From CBDFKY01 sp965248995 (GTDB taxonomy: Bacteria > Pseudomonadota > Alphaproteobacteria > Rickettsiales > UBA998): a DNA stretch of 64,000 bases. The position numbers and the translations under genes were made by a program. The stretch is taken from NCBI GenBank assembly GCA_965248995.1, contig CBDFKY010000006.1, forward strand, positions 186,001 through 250,000, read 5' to 3'. Below the pieces are notes generated by a model. It saw only the letters and a program-made list of their open reading frames with translations. It was not told where the DNA came from and made no database searches. Shown in pieces: positions 1 to 8,577 of the stretch (positions are counted from its first letter, which is position 1; every line of letters starts with the position of its first letter).

Positions 1-72
1 CGCCCGCTCAAGCAATGCCGGACGGTCGCCTTCGTTACTGCCCAGTCCGAACGCGACCCTTCTTGCGTTCAC
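1..72 (-). CDS. folK: 2-amino-4-hydroxy-6-hydroxymethyldihydropteridine pyrophosphokinase, N-terminal fragment (cut by window edge)
   Basis: Only the first 24 codons are present. Read on the minus strand from a GTG at 72-70, the frame gives MNARRVAFGLGSNEGDRP and continues off the left edge. The GLGSN.GD stretch is the N-terminal signature of HPPK, which pyrophosphorylates the pterin in folate synthesis. The GTG overlaps the TGA of the upstream folB by four bases (GTGA), typical translational coupling, and folB-folK adjacency is common. The gene identity rests on this short motif plus context; the rest of the protein is outside the window. Confidence 0.72.
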   Translation of the reverse strand, partial: MNARRVAFGLGSNEGDRPALLERA

Positions 73-476
73 GCCAGTCCTGAGGGAAGCGTGGTATACG
101 TGAAGGAAGCCCCGCCTTTAAGGGAAGGAACGGGGGCGTCGCGTTTATGGATTTTAATGGTATAGGCGGCGTGCTCGACACCGGCTGCCGCCGCTTCTTC
201 ACGGAGCCATGCCGCCGCGATATCCCCCAGAATGCGGGCGAGGTATTCGATAAGCGCGAACGTACTGTCTTCAACGGCCGCCGTCAGGCGGGCGGAGAGG
301 CGATCGTAACACATGAACCCTTCACCGTCATCCGTGCTGGACGTAGGCAGGTTGCCCAGATGAAATGTGAGGTCCACCCATACGGCCTGCGGGATGGAGC
401 GTTCCTGTTCCCCGTAACCGAGTTTCACCATCAGTTCCAGCTGGTGCAGGCAAAGCGAGGCGGGATAGATCCGCAT
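69..476 (-). CDS. folB: Dihydroneopterin aldolase-family protein
   Basis: 135 residues, close to the usual length of about 120 for FolB. The N-terminal part has the pattern of an IxxLxxxxxLGxxxxER-type start (LMVKLGYGEQERSIPQ) followed by a VDLTFHL beta strand, and the middle has the YDRLSARLTAAVEDSTFALIE region typical of the family. FolB converts dihydroneopterin to 6-hydroxymethyldihydropterin. It is followed with a 4-bp overlap by a folK start, which supports the folate assignment. The C-terminal tail of about 20 residues is longer than usual. The gene sits 3 bp downstream of the nuclease-fold membrane protein, so it is probably co-transcribed with it. Confidence 0.8.
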   Translation of the reverse strand: MRIYPASLCLHQLELMVKLGYGEQERSIPQAVWVDLTFHLGNLPTSSTDDGEGFMCYDRLSARLTAAVEDSTFALIEYLARILGDIAAAWLREEAAAAGVEHAAYTIKIHKRDAPVPSLKGGASFTYTTLPSGLA

Positions 477-479
477 GTC

Positions 480-1433
480 TCAGCAGCCGGACAGGTCGGT
501 ATAGACCGGATAGTGATCGGAACCGCTGTAAGCGGCGCGCTTGAGAGGCGTATGGCAGAAATTGGGCGAGATCAGGATCTGGTCGATCGGGATCTGCAGC
601 GGCCAGGGCAGCCAGGAGGGCCAGGTCAGCGGCAAGCTGGTCAAGCTGGAAGTGGGCGATACGCCGACGCTGTGCATGAAATCCGAGAAGGTGGGACGCC
701 AGATGCCGCTGTTCATATCCCCGGCGATGATCAGCGGCGTGCCTGCCGGTATCTTCGCAGTCGCCAGGATATAGTTTCCGGTGACGGCCAGTTGTTGGTT
801 ATGGATCAGCAGATGCGCATCCGTGCGGGGGGAGAGGACATGCAGGCCGATCACGTCGACGCGTTTTCCCTGTATATTCAGCGTGGCATGCGTGATGCGG
901 TTCTCGATACCGTCGATCTTCTGCAGGTCGAAATGCAGGGTGAACGGGTATTTCGACATCAGTACAGAGCCTTCCTGCGCGGATTCTTCCAGTGTCTCGG
1001 GATAACGGTAGGGATACTCCGTCTCGAATTCCTGCATCATCTGCCAGTAGGGTTTGCGCAGCACTTCGGGTATCCAGACGATATCCGCGTCGACAGCATG
1101 GATGGTGTCGAACGCCAGAGGAATTTCCTTGTTCTCCCTCCAGAAATTAAAACTGAGTATGCGCAGTTTGGGAATATCGGTTTTCGCGAGTACGACCCCC
1201 GTCAAGGCGGGAGGGGTGAACGCCTGCCCGACCAGCGCCAGATTCACTGCGGCGATCAGGAGGAACAGAAGCCCGCTTTTCCGGCGCTTTAAAACGGTGC
1301 TTATCAGCGCCAGCAGTATATAAGCCGCACATTGATGCAGGGCCGCCTGACCGAGGTAATCGGCGATGAGGCTGGAACTGTCAAGCCACGGCCACGCACT
1401 GAGCGCGGCACAGAACAAAGCCAGATAGATCAT
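480..1433 (-). CDS. Membrane-anchored endonuclease/exonuclease/phosphatase-fold protein
   Basis: 317 residues. The first 70 or so residues contain two to three hydrophobic segments (MIYLALFCAALSAWPWL, AAYILLALISTVL, LLFLLIAAVNLALV). The remainder has the EEP fold landmarks: ILSFNFWRENKE at the first strand, DIVWIPEV, GLHVLS, IIAGDMNS and a C-terminal SGSDHYPVY, which carries the usual Asp-His pair. Members hydrolyse phosphodiester bonds in nucleic acids or phospholipids; the substrate here cannot be told. The layout (N-terminal membrane segments, then EEP) is that of uncharacterised bacterial proteins. Its ATG overlaps the stop of the upstream glycosyltransferase by 4 bp, so the two are coupled. 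Confidence 0.8.
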   Translation of the reverse strand: MIYLALFCAALSAWPWLDSSSLIADYLGQAALHQCAAYILLALISTVLKRRKSGLLFLLIAAVNLALVGQAFTPPALTGVVLAKTDIPKLRILSFNFWRENKEIPLAFDTIHAVDADIVWIPEVLRKPYWQMMQEFETEYPYRYPETLEESAQEGSVLMSKYPFTLHFDLQKIDGIENRITHATLNIQGKRVDVIGLHVLSPRTDAHLLIHNQQLAVTGNYILATAKIPAGTPLIIAGDMNSGIWRPTFSDFMHSVGVSPTSSLTSLPLTWPSWLPWPLQIPIDQILISPNFCHTPLKRAAYSGSDHYPVYTDLSGC

Positions 1434-2590
1434 GCCAGCGCTTCTCGCGCACTCACGGCTTCCGTTGCGATATCGTGGATACGGTTGCGAAAAATAGTTT
1501 CCGAAAAACGCTCCGCGTTGGCGCGGCAGGCGGCCGGCGCGATATGCCCGGCTATCGCCTCGAAGCGCTGGACGGCGTCCATGACGGATTCCACCGTCTG
1601 CTCTGCGAAATAGAGGCCGGTCGCGTCTTTTACGCCTTCGCGATACGCCACCACCGTTTCACGCGCTCCGCCTTCGCCGTAGGCGATCACCGGCGTGCCG
1701 CAGGCCTGCGCTTCGACGGGAATGATGCCGAAATCCTCTTCCGCCGCGAAGACGAACGCTTTCGCCCGCTGCATATGGTCCCGCAGCGTCGCGGTATCCT
1801 GAAAACCCAGCAGATGGATGTTGCTTTTGCCCGCCGCCGCTTCCTTGACCTTGCCCATTTCCGGCCCGTCGCCGATCAATACCAGTTTTTTATCGGGCAT
1901 CCGTGCGAACGCCGCCGCGATCAGGTCCAGCCGTTTATAGGGGACCATGCGCGACGCGCTCAGGTAAAAATTTTCCTTCTCACCGCGATAAGTAAACCCG
2001 TCGACATTGACGGGTGGATACACCACCTCCGCTGTTCTCCGGTAGGTTTTCTCGATACGCCGGGCGATGTAGCGCGAATTGGCCAGGAATACGTCCACCC
2101 CGTTGGCGGTGCGCGTATCCCAGATGCGGAACTTATGCAGCAGGTATTTCGCCAGAAACCCTTTCGCGCCGCGATGCATGCCGCTTTGTTTCAGATAATG
2201 GTGGGTGAGGTCCCACGCATAGCGGGCCGGGGAATGGACGTAAGAGATATGTGTCTGGTTCGGCCCGGTGATGACGCCTTTCGCGGTCGCGCAACTGGAG
2301 GAGACCACCAGATCATACGAGGAAAGATCAAAATTTTCAATCGCCTGTGGGCAGAACGGCAGCAGGTGGCGATAGTATTTATGGACGCGCGGCAGCTTGT
2401 TCAGATAGCTGGCCGTGATCTTGCTGGTGCCGAAAGTCTTTTTCTGTTCCGGGGTCAGGAAGTCGAACAACGTATAGATATCCGCGCCCGGAAAGACGTG
2501 GGTCAGCTGTTCCAGCACCCGCTCCGCCCCGGCAAGCAGCGGCAGCCAGTCATGCACGATGGCGACTTTTCCAAAGGGATTCTGATTCAT
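1430..2590 (-). CDS. Glycosyltransferase family 4-type (group 1) protein
   Basis: 386 residues from the ATG at 2590, chosen because GAGGAAA lies just upstream and the protein then begins with VAIVHDWLPLLAGAERVLEQL, a typical GT-B N-terminus. Further upstream in-frame starts would overlap the prepilin gene. Later parts include the acceptor-binding half (VHSPARYAWDL), the linker region FYLSASRMVPYKRLDLI, VLIGDGPE, and the donor-site signature FGIIPVEAQACGTPVIAYGEGG. Such enzymes move a sugar from an NDP-sugar to a surface polysaccharide or lipid; the sugar is unknown. The nearby galU, which makes UDP-glucose, fits envelope polysaccharide work. Confidence 0.86.
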   Translation of the reverse strand: MNQNPFGKVAIVHDWLPLLAGAERVLEQLTHVFPGADIYTLFDFLTPEQKKTFGTSKITASYLNKLPRVHKYYRHLLPFCPQAIENFDLSSYDLVVSSSCATAKGVITGPNQTHISYVHSPARYAWDLTHHYLKQSGMHRGAKGFLAKYLLHKFRIWDTRTANGVDVFLANSRYIARRIEKTYRRTAEVVYPPVNVDGFTYRGEKENFYLSASRMVPYKRLDLIAAAFARMPDKKLVLIGDGPEMGKVKEAAAGKSNIHLLGFQDTATLRDHMQRAKAFVFAAEEDFGIIPVEAQACGTPVIAYGEGGARETVVAYREGVKDATGLYFAEQTVESVMDAVQRFEAIAGHIAPAACRANAERFSETIFRNRIHDIATEAVSAREALA

Positions 2591-2627
2591 GTTCGTTTCC
2601 TCTACACTATAACGCCGCAAAAATACA

Positions 2628-3437
2628 TCATTTTTGTAGCTCATAAAGCATGTTGCAGGACTTCGATTCACCAGCCGCAATGATATTATAAACCGTATCA
2701 GAAGAAGTGCAAAGTGGATAAACGTTTAAAGATAATGCCAGCACTTTTCCAGAATTAGGTTTGCCATCATCCATTTTTGTATCTATACTGCTTATATCTT
2801 CAGGCATAAAAATTCCGCTGTTATCGTTAAATGTATTTCCTAGACCAAATTGTAATGGATTGGAAACATCAATCGACATGTACAGAGTTGCGGTGGCAAT
2901 CGTGCTGGTCGCGGCATATGCATCATTACCTAAATCGTATGTGTCCCATTTACCGCTAACGAACATACCCGCTGCATGGTTCATACTCACCGTTGGATAG
3001 CCCGTTCCCAAGTTGGCTGAGCCGTCAAATGACTCTTTTACCAGTTTTGCGAGGCCTAATTGTTTAAATAATTGTGGCCTCTCCCCATCATAGTAATAAT
3101 TATCTGGCGTTACATAGGAATTTAATCCACCAGAGCTGTATAATGTCGCCGATTCCACCTGCCCATTTCCATTCCCATTCGTTGTTTGTGTTCCCCAATA
3201 AGCAGTGGCGTTCGCAAGATCACCGGGCAGGGCACCGTATTTATTCTGAAACGTGTTGATCGCCACCTCATAGCGGGTTAAATCCGTAATCTGGGCGCGT
3301 ATCTCCGCACTATGAATCAGGCTTTTCCCGGCGATCACCCCTCCTACCAGCAGCCCCATAATTGTCATGACGATGGCGGCTTCCAGCAGGGAATAACCTT
3401 GGATTGATCGTTTCTGAACGGGTGAAGGGGAAATCAT
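2628..3437 (-). CDS. Type IV prepilin-like protein (class III signal peptide)
   Basis: 269 residues. Residues 11-38 hold a short charged leader, a Gly-Tyr cleavage site and SLLEAAIVMTIMGLLVGGVI, the hallmark of pilins and pseudopilins with Glu at +5 of the mature protein. Next comes an amphipathic helix and then NKYGALPGDLANATAYWG, a motif repeated almost exactly in the prepilin-like protein at 33653-34498, so the two are paralogues. Cysteines near the C-terminus may form the disulphide of a D-region. No assembly ATPase, secretin or prepilin peptidase is in the window, so whether it forms a pilus or a secretion pseudopilus is open. Confidence 0.78.
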   Translation of the reverse strand: MISPSPVQKRSIQGYSLLEAAIVMTIMGLLVGGVIAGKSLIHSAEIRAQITDLTRYEVAINTFQNKYGALPGDLANATAYWGTQTTNGNGNGQVESATLYSSGGLNSYVTPDNYYYDGERPQLFKQLGLAKLVKESFDGSANLGTGYPTVSMNHAAGMFVSGKWDTYDLGNDAYAATSTIATATLYMSIDVSNPLQFGLGNTFNDNSGIFMPEDISSIDTKMDDGKPNSGKVLALSLNVYPLCTSSDTVYNIIAAGESKSCNMLYELQK

Positions 3438-3517
3438 CCATCCAGTATAAGATCATGTTATTAATTTTTGCTTAATAAATAGGTTTCTGGAGTAGGCTGG
3501 CGCTGTTTCTGCAAAGG

Positions 3518-4057
3518 TTAAGCCGTTTTTCGCGGACGCGACTGCGCGGGAATACCCGCCGCCAAATACTCAGCCGGTACGGACTGCATCACCACCGCGT
3601 TCGCTCCCACCACCGCGTTTCTGCCGACTATGATCGCCCCGCCCAGCACTGCTCCGGCGTAAATCACCGCGCCTGCCTCGATGGTGGGAGCTTGTGCCAC
3701 GTTTTCGTGGCGCTGGCCGATCGTCACATGCTGATAAAGCGTGACGCCTGCATGGATAACGGCGTCGCGGGCAACGACGATCCCTATGGCGTGCGGGATA
3801 CGTACCCCGCCCGCCAGCCGGGCGTAGGGATTGATGTCGCAGGGATATAGCCACTTGGTAACGACAAACAGCAGTTTCGCGAGGATCTTGCCAATGGGCG
3901 TCAGTTTCAGCAGCGTATGCTGGATGCGGTAGAGCAGCAGTAACTGAAACCCGCCGGAAAACAGCAGGCAGGTTAGAAAGGAAACGGCGGAAAATCGCCC
4001 GCTTTTGTGGTTGGCTGCGGCGTCGGCTTTCACGGAGGAGAAAAAAGGTTGTTTCAT
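3518..4057 (-). CDS. Left-handed beta-helix (hexapeptide) acyltransferase, serine acetyltransferase-like
   Basis: 179 residues. The N-terminal part has a hydrophobic segment (FLTCLLFSGGFQLLLLYRI). The C-terminal half is made of hexapeptide repeats: INPYARLAGGVRIPHAIGIVVARDAV, VTLYQHVTIGQRH, APTIEAGAVIYAGAVL, VVGANAVVMQSVP. The IPHAIGIVV...VTLYQHVTIG layout is that of serine O-acetyltransferases (usual DIHPxAxIGxGxxIDHxxGxVIG). However, the protein is shorter than CysE and has a membrane-like segment, and small homologues in polysaccharide clusters acetylate sugars. A cysK is in the window but far away. The glycosyltransferase and galU nearby make a sugar O-acetyltransferase equally plausible. 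Confidence 0.72.
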   Translation of the reverse strand: MKQPFFSSVKADAAANHKSGRFSAVSFLTCLLFSGGFQLLLLYRIQHTLLKLTPIGKILAKLLFVVTKWLYPCDINPYARLAGGVRIPHAIGIVVARDAVIHAGVTLYQHVTIGQRHENVAQAPTIEAGAVIYAGAVLGGAIIVGRNAVVGANAVVMQSVPAEYLAAGIPAQSRPRKTA

Positions 4058-4075
4058 CGTCGCTGACCTTGGGGT

Positions 4076-4720
4076 TTAAGGGCGGTGTGCAAGCTGCTGG
4101 CGCATGATTGCGGGGTTGGTAAGTTCTATATCATGCGTGAAGACAACGCGCGTGGGGGCGTTGTCCTCCCCTTCGATATAACGCGGAGCGGCGGCGGTGG
4201 CCAGTTCTTTTACTTTCAGGGGGTCCCTCAGCGTATTGAACGCTTCCGGCTGGCGTGAAATGCCACTCCAGACGTAGGGGGCGCTGTAGAGCACTTCCGC
4301 ACCGTCCAGCAACGGAGCGATTTCATCGTACTTGTCATGAAAGGAGAGCTCTCCCACTTCCTTATGGTGAACGGCCCATATGGTATAGCCGCTCTCTTCG
4401 TCATATTCACGGAAGACCTGTACGCCGTCCGCTGCGCCAAGAATGGCCGCTTCCGCGAAGACATAGGGTTTGAGCGCATAAAAGCCCGGATCTATCTTTT
4501 TGGCCGCCCAGTTGACCGCTTCCGCGATCAGAAGACGCTTGGCCGATTCGCCCACTGACCGGTAGCCTTCGCCCTCGATTTCTATGCCGTTCGCTTCCAG
4601 TAATCTTCTGGCCTCTGCGAGGGCCGAGATACCGTGCTCGGGCGATTTCGCGGGGTCATGGTCTTTTTCTATCCATCCCAGATCAAGCTTTTTCTTGAGT
4701 TCTTCCCGGTCGATCTTCAT
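4076..4720 (-). CDS. Hypothetical protein, family not recognised
   Basis: 214 residues, predicted soluble. It starts with a charged helix (MKIDREELKKKLDLGW) and carries an acidic surface (YDEESGYTIW, EIAPLLDGAEVLY). No signal peptide, membrane segment or recognised catalytic motif is visible. It lies between galU (33 bp upstream) and the hexapeptide acyltransferase (18 bp downstream) on the same strand, so it is probably in one transcript with them. Codon use resembles the neighbours, which supports a real gene. Confidence 0.6.
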   Translation of the reverse strand: MKIDREELKKKLDLGWIEKDHDPAKSPEHGISALAEARRLLEANGIEIEGEGYRSVGESAKRLLIAEAVNWAAKKIDPGFYALKPYVFAEAAILGAADGVQVFREYDEESGYTIWAVHHKEVGELSFHDKYDEIAPLLDGAEVLYSAPYVWSGISRQPEAFNTLRDPLKVKELATAAAPRYIEGEDNAPTRVVFTHDIELTNPAIMRQQLAHRP

Positions 4721-4752
4721 GGCGTGCCATTACTCCGGCGTCGAACCGCTTC

Positions 4753-5655
4753 TCACGCGGCCTGTTCCATGAACATATCGGCGCAATATTCACGGATGAA
4801 AGCGCGGATTTTCTCACCGTGTACGGGATCGGCGAGGCCGTATGCCAGCGTCGCCTCGACGAATCCGTCATGGCTGCCGCAGTCGAACCGCCGTCCTTCA
4901 TAGCGCAGTCCCACCATCGGGGTGTGGGAAATCGCCGAGTTCATCGCATCGGTGATCTGGATTTCGCCGCCACGGCCTTTCGGCTGGTTTTCCAGGATAT
5001 TGAAAATTTCCGGCTGCAGGATATAGCGCCCGATAATGGAGAGCGTCGAAGGCGCGTCTTCCGGTTTCGGCTTTTCCACCAGTCCTTTCGCGAAAGCCAG
5101 TTTGCCCGATTCCTTCTCCACGTCCAGAATGCCGTAACTGCTGGTCTGGGCGCGGGGAACGTCCACCACCGCCACCATATTGCTGCCTTCCGCGCCGCTT
5201 TCATACGCCTGAATCAGCTGTTTCAGGCAGGGGGTGTCGGCCTGCACCAGATCGTCGGCCAGAATCACCGCGAACGGTTCGTTGCCGATCGCATGGCGGG
5301 CGCACCAGATGGCGTGGCCGAGGCCGAGTGATTCCTGCTGGCGGATAAACATGATATTGCCCGGCTCCGGCACCCAGCCGCTGGTCGCTTCCAGTTCGCG
5401 CTCCTTGCCGGCTTCGGTGAGGATGGACTGTAGCTCGTAGGCATGGTCGAAATGGTTGTTGATGGCGCTTTTGTTGCGGCCCGTCACGAAGATGAACTGC
5501 TCGATTCCGGCGGCCACCGCTTCCTCATACGCGTAATGGATGAGCGGCTTGCTGACGATGGGCAGCATTTCCTTGGCCATCGCCTTGGTGGCGGGAAGGA
5601 AACGGGTGCCGAGGCCGCCTACGGGGAAAACGACTTTGCGGATTTTTTGCGTCAT
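4753..5655 (-). CDS. galU: UTP--glucose-1-phosphate uridylyltransferase
   Basis: 300 residues, the usual GalU length. The nucleotide-binding N-terminus KVVFPVGGLGTRFLPATKA, followed by KEMLPIVSKPLIHYAYEEA, is diagnostic. QQESLGLGHAIWCAR, the ADDLV metal-site region and VEKPKPEDAPS follow in the expected order. The enzyme makes UDP-glucose from UTP and glucose-1-phosphate in the cytoplasm, feeding exopolysaccharide and LPS sugars. It begins a minus-strand run with an unknown protein, an acyltransferase and further on a glycosyltransferase. A 175-base AT-rich upstream gap separates it from the prepilin gene at 5835 and likely holds its promoter. Confidence 0.95.
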   Translation of the reverse strand: MTQKIRKVVFPVGGLGTRFLPATKAMAKEMLPIVSKPLIHYAYEEAVAAGIEQFIFVTGRNKSAINNHFDHAYELQSILTEAGKERELEATSGWVPEPGNIMFIRQQESLGLGHAIWCARHAIGNEPFAVILADDLVQADTPCLKQLIQAYESGAEGSNMVAVVDVPRAQTSSYGILDVEKESGKLAFAKGLVEKPKPEDAPSTLSIIGRYILQPEIFNILENQPKGRGGEIQITDAMNSAISHTPMVGLRYEGRRFDCGSHDGFVEATLAYGLADPVHGEKIRAFIREYCADMFMEQAA

Positions 5656-5763
5656 AGAATGAGACCTACTGTTTAAGGTGAAGAAAACGATAGGCTATTT
5701 ATTAACATATATAAATCATTTGTCAATTGGTTTTGTGCGGCGCGGTAAAAAAAATCGAAAATC

Positions 5764-5821
5764 GGGATAAAAAGAATCGGGAAGGATTCCAGCCATTTTG
5801 ATTCCCGATTCCTTTTATCCC
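5764..5821. repeat. Long inverted repeat, probable hairpin downstream of the prepilin gene
   Basis: Two 20-base arms (5764-5783 and 5802-5821) are reverse complements except for one position, around an 18-base loop. The arm begins GGGATAAAA and ends ATCGGGAA. It lies 14 bp past the stop of the minus-strand prepilin gene at 5835, where a terminator would be expected, but without a strong T-run. A palindrome with a related TCGGGAA core follows cysK at 44956-45004. Confidence 0.6.
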
Positions 5822-5834
5822 TATTCTTTTCCTA

Positions 5835-6581
5835 TTACAACGCATCCAGGTCGGATTTCTTGACCCAGCGGATGAAATCGTCGAAATATGATGCACCGGG
5901 CGCTTCGTTCACCGCCGTATCCATGAATTTTTTGTCGGCGTTGCAGTTTTCCTTGTCCAGCGCCGTCGTCGAACACGCCACGCCCGCCGTTCCCTGTTTC
6001 GTGTATGCCCCCTTGCCATCCGCCCCGTGCGTAATGAGGGCATAGGCGACGATCGTCGTGGTGGACGAGCCGTACGTCACCGCGCCTGCAGCGTCGACGA
6101 TCTGGAAATAGCCGGTCGTCGCCGTCGGTGCGTAAGCAGTATATCCCGCCGCGTCCATCCCGAGTTTGCGCATCAGCACGTACGTGATGCGGTTGCCCCA
6201 GGGATCGATTCCCATCCGGTCCGGGAGGCCGAGCGCCCGGGTCGGTACCGCCCCGATGCGGAGCTGGTAGTCATCCGCCGCCACTCCGACATGCACCGTC
6301 CCCGCCGGGGCCGTGGTGAGCGAGCAATCCGTGCTGACGCCGTATCCCGCGGTATCGGGCGCTTGTGCCCGGCTGGCCGGACAGGGCAGGTATTTATTGG
6401 TCTGGTAAAACGCCTGGATGGATTTCTGCAGGGCGTTCAGACCCGAATTTTCCGACGTCATGCGCGCCACTTCGCGGTTCAGGTTCTGGCTTCCGAGTAT
6501 TCCGGCCATCAGCAGGGAAAACACCGTGATGATGATGCAGAGCTCGATAAGGGAGAAGCCACGCTGTAGAGTAGTGGACAT
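5835..6581 (-). CDS. Type IV prepilin-like protein (short leader)
   Basis: 248 residues. It opens with MSTTLQRGFSLIELCIIITV, a short basic leader, the Gly-Phe cleavage site and Glu at +5, followed by a hydrophobic helix. The body has YLPCPAS near residue 60, MGIDPWGNRITYVLMRK in the middle and several cysteines, as in the following prepilin (KRYPCPAL, DDWGNKLNYTV). The two are therefore paralogous and are separated by only 4 bp. The pair is likely an operon of minor pilin or pseudopilin subunits; the function is otherwise unknown. Confidence 0.76.
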   Translation of the reverse strand: MSTTLQRGFSLIELCIIITVFSLLMAGILGSQNLNREVARMTSENSGLNALQKSIQAFYQTNKYLPCPASRAQAPDTAGYGVSTDCSLTTAPAGTVHVGVAADDYQLRIGAVPTRALGLPDRMGIDPWGNRITYVLMRKLGMDAAGYTAYAPTATTGYFQIVDAAGAVTYGSSTTTIVAYALITHGADGKGAYTKQGTAGVACSTTALDKENCNADKKFMDTAVNEAPGASYFDDFIRWVKKSDLDAL

Positions 6582-6585
6582 AGGA

Positions 6586-8457
6586 TTAATTCACCTTTCC
6601 AGATACGCCCGGGATAAGGATAGGGCCATAGATGATCGCACCAGTTGAGGTGCCATTGCCAAACTGGCCTATATAATTTTCCCCCCAGCAATAGAGCGCG
6701 CCGCTGGCCCGCACACCGCAGGTATGTTCATCGTCAGTGCGGACATATTTCCAGTCGGTAAAGCCGCCGCTTACTAATTGCGGGGTTAATTTATCGCTGG
6801 AAGCTGCTCCGGTGCCTAACGCGCCATAGCTATTATTGCCCCAGCAATAAGCGATACCCACGCCGCGAACCCCGCAGCTTACTTCATAGCCATAAAAAAT
6901 ATCCGTCCAGTCGGTATACCCACCACTGACCTCGACGGGTATGTTACTATCAGATCCGGTGCCGTTCCCTAAATTACCATGAGGATTTTTACCCCAGCAA
7001 TAGGCCTGCCCAGTGGCGCGGATACCGCAACTGCCTTCACCGGAACTGGTGAGTGTTTTCCAGTCGGTAAAACCGCCGGAAACCGCAACAGGAATGGTGG
7101 TGGAAGTGGTTGATCCATTCCCTAACTCTCCAGAACCGTTTTCTCCCCAGCAATAAGCGATGCCCGTACCGCGAAGGCCGCAGGTATGATAATCTCCTCC
7201 CATCAATAACGTCCAATCGGTATAATGGCCGGTACCCGGTACATCGGACACTTCCACGATGGAATAACTACCGTAAGATCCGTCACCCAGTTGCCCGTTG
7301 CTGCCATTCCCCCAGCAATAAGCATGGCCATTGCGCACTCCGCACTGGTGGTAATATCCCCTCGTGATATTCGTCCAATCGGTAAAACTGCCAGTGACTT
7401 CCGTTGCAGTGCTGACGCCCAGTCCCCAGCAATACGCAGTGCCGTTGCTGCGCAGGCCGCAGGAACCTGAGTTGTTCCCCGAAATACTGCTCCAGTCTGT
7501 AAAGCCACGCGCTTCCTGGCCAAAGATCACCGTGTTACCGGAAGCGCCATTGCCAAGTCCTTCATCAAAATCTTCCCCCGTACATTTGATGGAGTTATCC
7601 GCTGCCAGAATACACGTAACTCCTCCACCGGATACTACTAAAGTGTTGGTTGAGGTAACGGATGGGGTCGGAGTGACGGCTACCGTACTTACAGGCGGTG
7701 CGATCACGATATGGGCGGTACTTTCCCGCACTTTCCATGTCAGCAGATTATCGAAACTGTTGGCGCTTGCGGCAGCGGTGGAATTATTGAGCGTATTATC
7801 CGTGAAATTCGCTGCGCCGGAGCAGTTGTTCCCATCCTTGCGGGCCGTATCGCAGGCCGCCCGGCTGCCCCCCGCTTTTCTCCAGGCGCCATTGCCGTTC
7901 ACGCCGCTGCTGAGCAGGGTGTAGATCGCCTTGCCACCGTCCGCCGACCTGGTGATCTCATTACCGTTTTTATCCAGGATCGGGATAGTGCCGTAAATGG
8001 CGGTAGTGTTGGCGGCGGTGAAGTCCTTATCAACGGTGTAATTCAGTTTATTCCCCCAGTCATCCGCCGCGAATTCCTCACTGAGATTCAATGTTTTATA
8101 CGGCAGCACGCCGATCACCGCCTTGCTGGAAGCCGGGCAGGTCAAGCCCGCCGGGCAGGCACCCGAGCAGCCGCCCGCCACTTCCACCCCGTAGGTGGCG
8201 GCGCCTGTCGCATCCGCCGGCAAAGCGGGGCAGGGATAGCGTTTATATTTAGTATAGTACAAATCCAGCGCGGTTTTGGTGTTGTTGAGCGTCGATTGCG
8301 TGGACTGATACTTGGTAGTGCTGACCTGCATCTGTCCCGTCGTCACCGTCAACCCTACCAGCAGGCCGATCACGACGATGACAACCGACATCTCCACTAG
8401 GGAAAATCCGGAGAAAGGACGCATAACACTTGATTTATAAGAAGCTAATGCCGACAT
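6586..8457 (-). CDS. Prepilin-like protein fused to an RCC1-like beta-propeller repeat domain
   Basis: 623 residues. Residues 12-45 hold the class III leader and pilin helix (FSGFSLVEMSVVIVVIGLLV). Residues about 45-245 match the paralogue at 5835, with PCPAL and DDWGNKLNYT. From about residue 275 to the end there are seven tandem units with the pattern CGxR..G.AYCWG.N..G.LGNG, as in RCC1/regulator-of-chromosome-condensation repeats; each carries two cysteines, unlike eukaryotic RCC1. The C-terminal domain would sit at the tip of a pilus-like fibre and could be an adhesin or ligand-binding propeller (inference). Start: the ATG at 8457 is listed; 8424 (MRPFSGFSL) is an alternative. Confidence 0.8.
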   Translation of the reverse strand: MSALASYKSSVMRPFSGFSLVEMSVVIVVIGLLVGLTVTTGQMQVSTTKYQSTQSTLNNTKTALDLYYTKYKRYPCPALPADATGAATYGVEVAGGCSGACPAGLTCPASSKAVIGVLPYKTLNLSEEFAADDWGNKLNYTVDKDFTAANTTAIYGTIPILDKNGNEITRSADGGKAIYTLLSSGVNGNGAWRKAGGSRAACDTARKDGNNCSGAANFTDNTLNNSTAAASANSFDNLLTWKVRESTAHIVIAPPVSTVAVTPTPSVTSTNTLVVSGGGVTCILAADNSIKCTGEDFDEGLGNGASGNTVIFGQEARGFTDWSSISGNNSGSCGLRSNGTAYCWGLGVSTATEVTGSFTDWTNITRGYYHQCGVRNGHAYCWGNGSNGQLGDGSYGSYSIVEVSDVPGTGHYTDWTLLMGGDYHTCGLRGTGIAYCWGENGSGELGNGSTTSTTIPVAVSGGFTDWKTLTSSGEGSCGIRATGQAYCWGKNPHGNLGNGTGSDSNIPVEVSGGYTDWTDIFYGYEVSCGVRGVGIAYCWGNNSYGALGTGAASSDKLTPQLVSGGFTDWKYVRTDDEHTCGVRASGALYCWGENYIGQFGNGTSTGAIIYGPILIPGVSGKVN

Positions 8458-8577
8458 GCCGCTACCCGATATGCTAATAGGTAAATAATCCTAATGAAAC
8501 TATTAATATATTACCCCATCTTTGGTTAATAAATTCTCAATCACGGAAAATTATGTTTCATATGGGAAACGAAGCGT

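Noticed and set aside
147..1292. 381-codon plus-strand frame over the folB and nuclease-fold genes
   Set aside because: Both minus-strand genes have clear family motifs; the plus-strand translation has Arg/Gly-rich composition typical of an antisense shadow.
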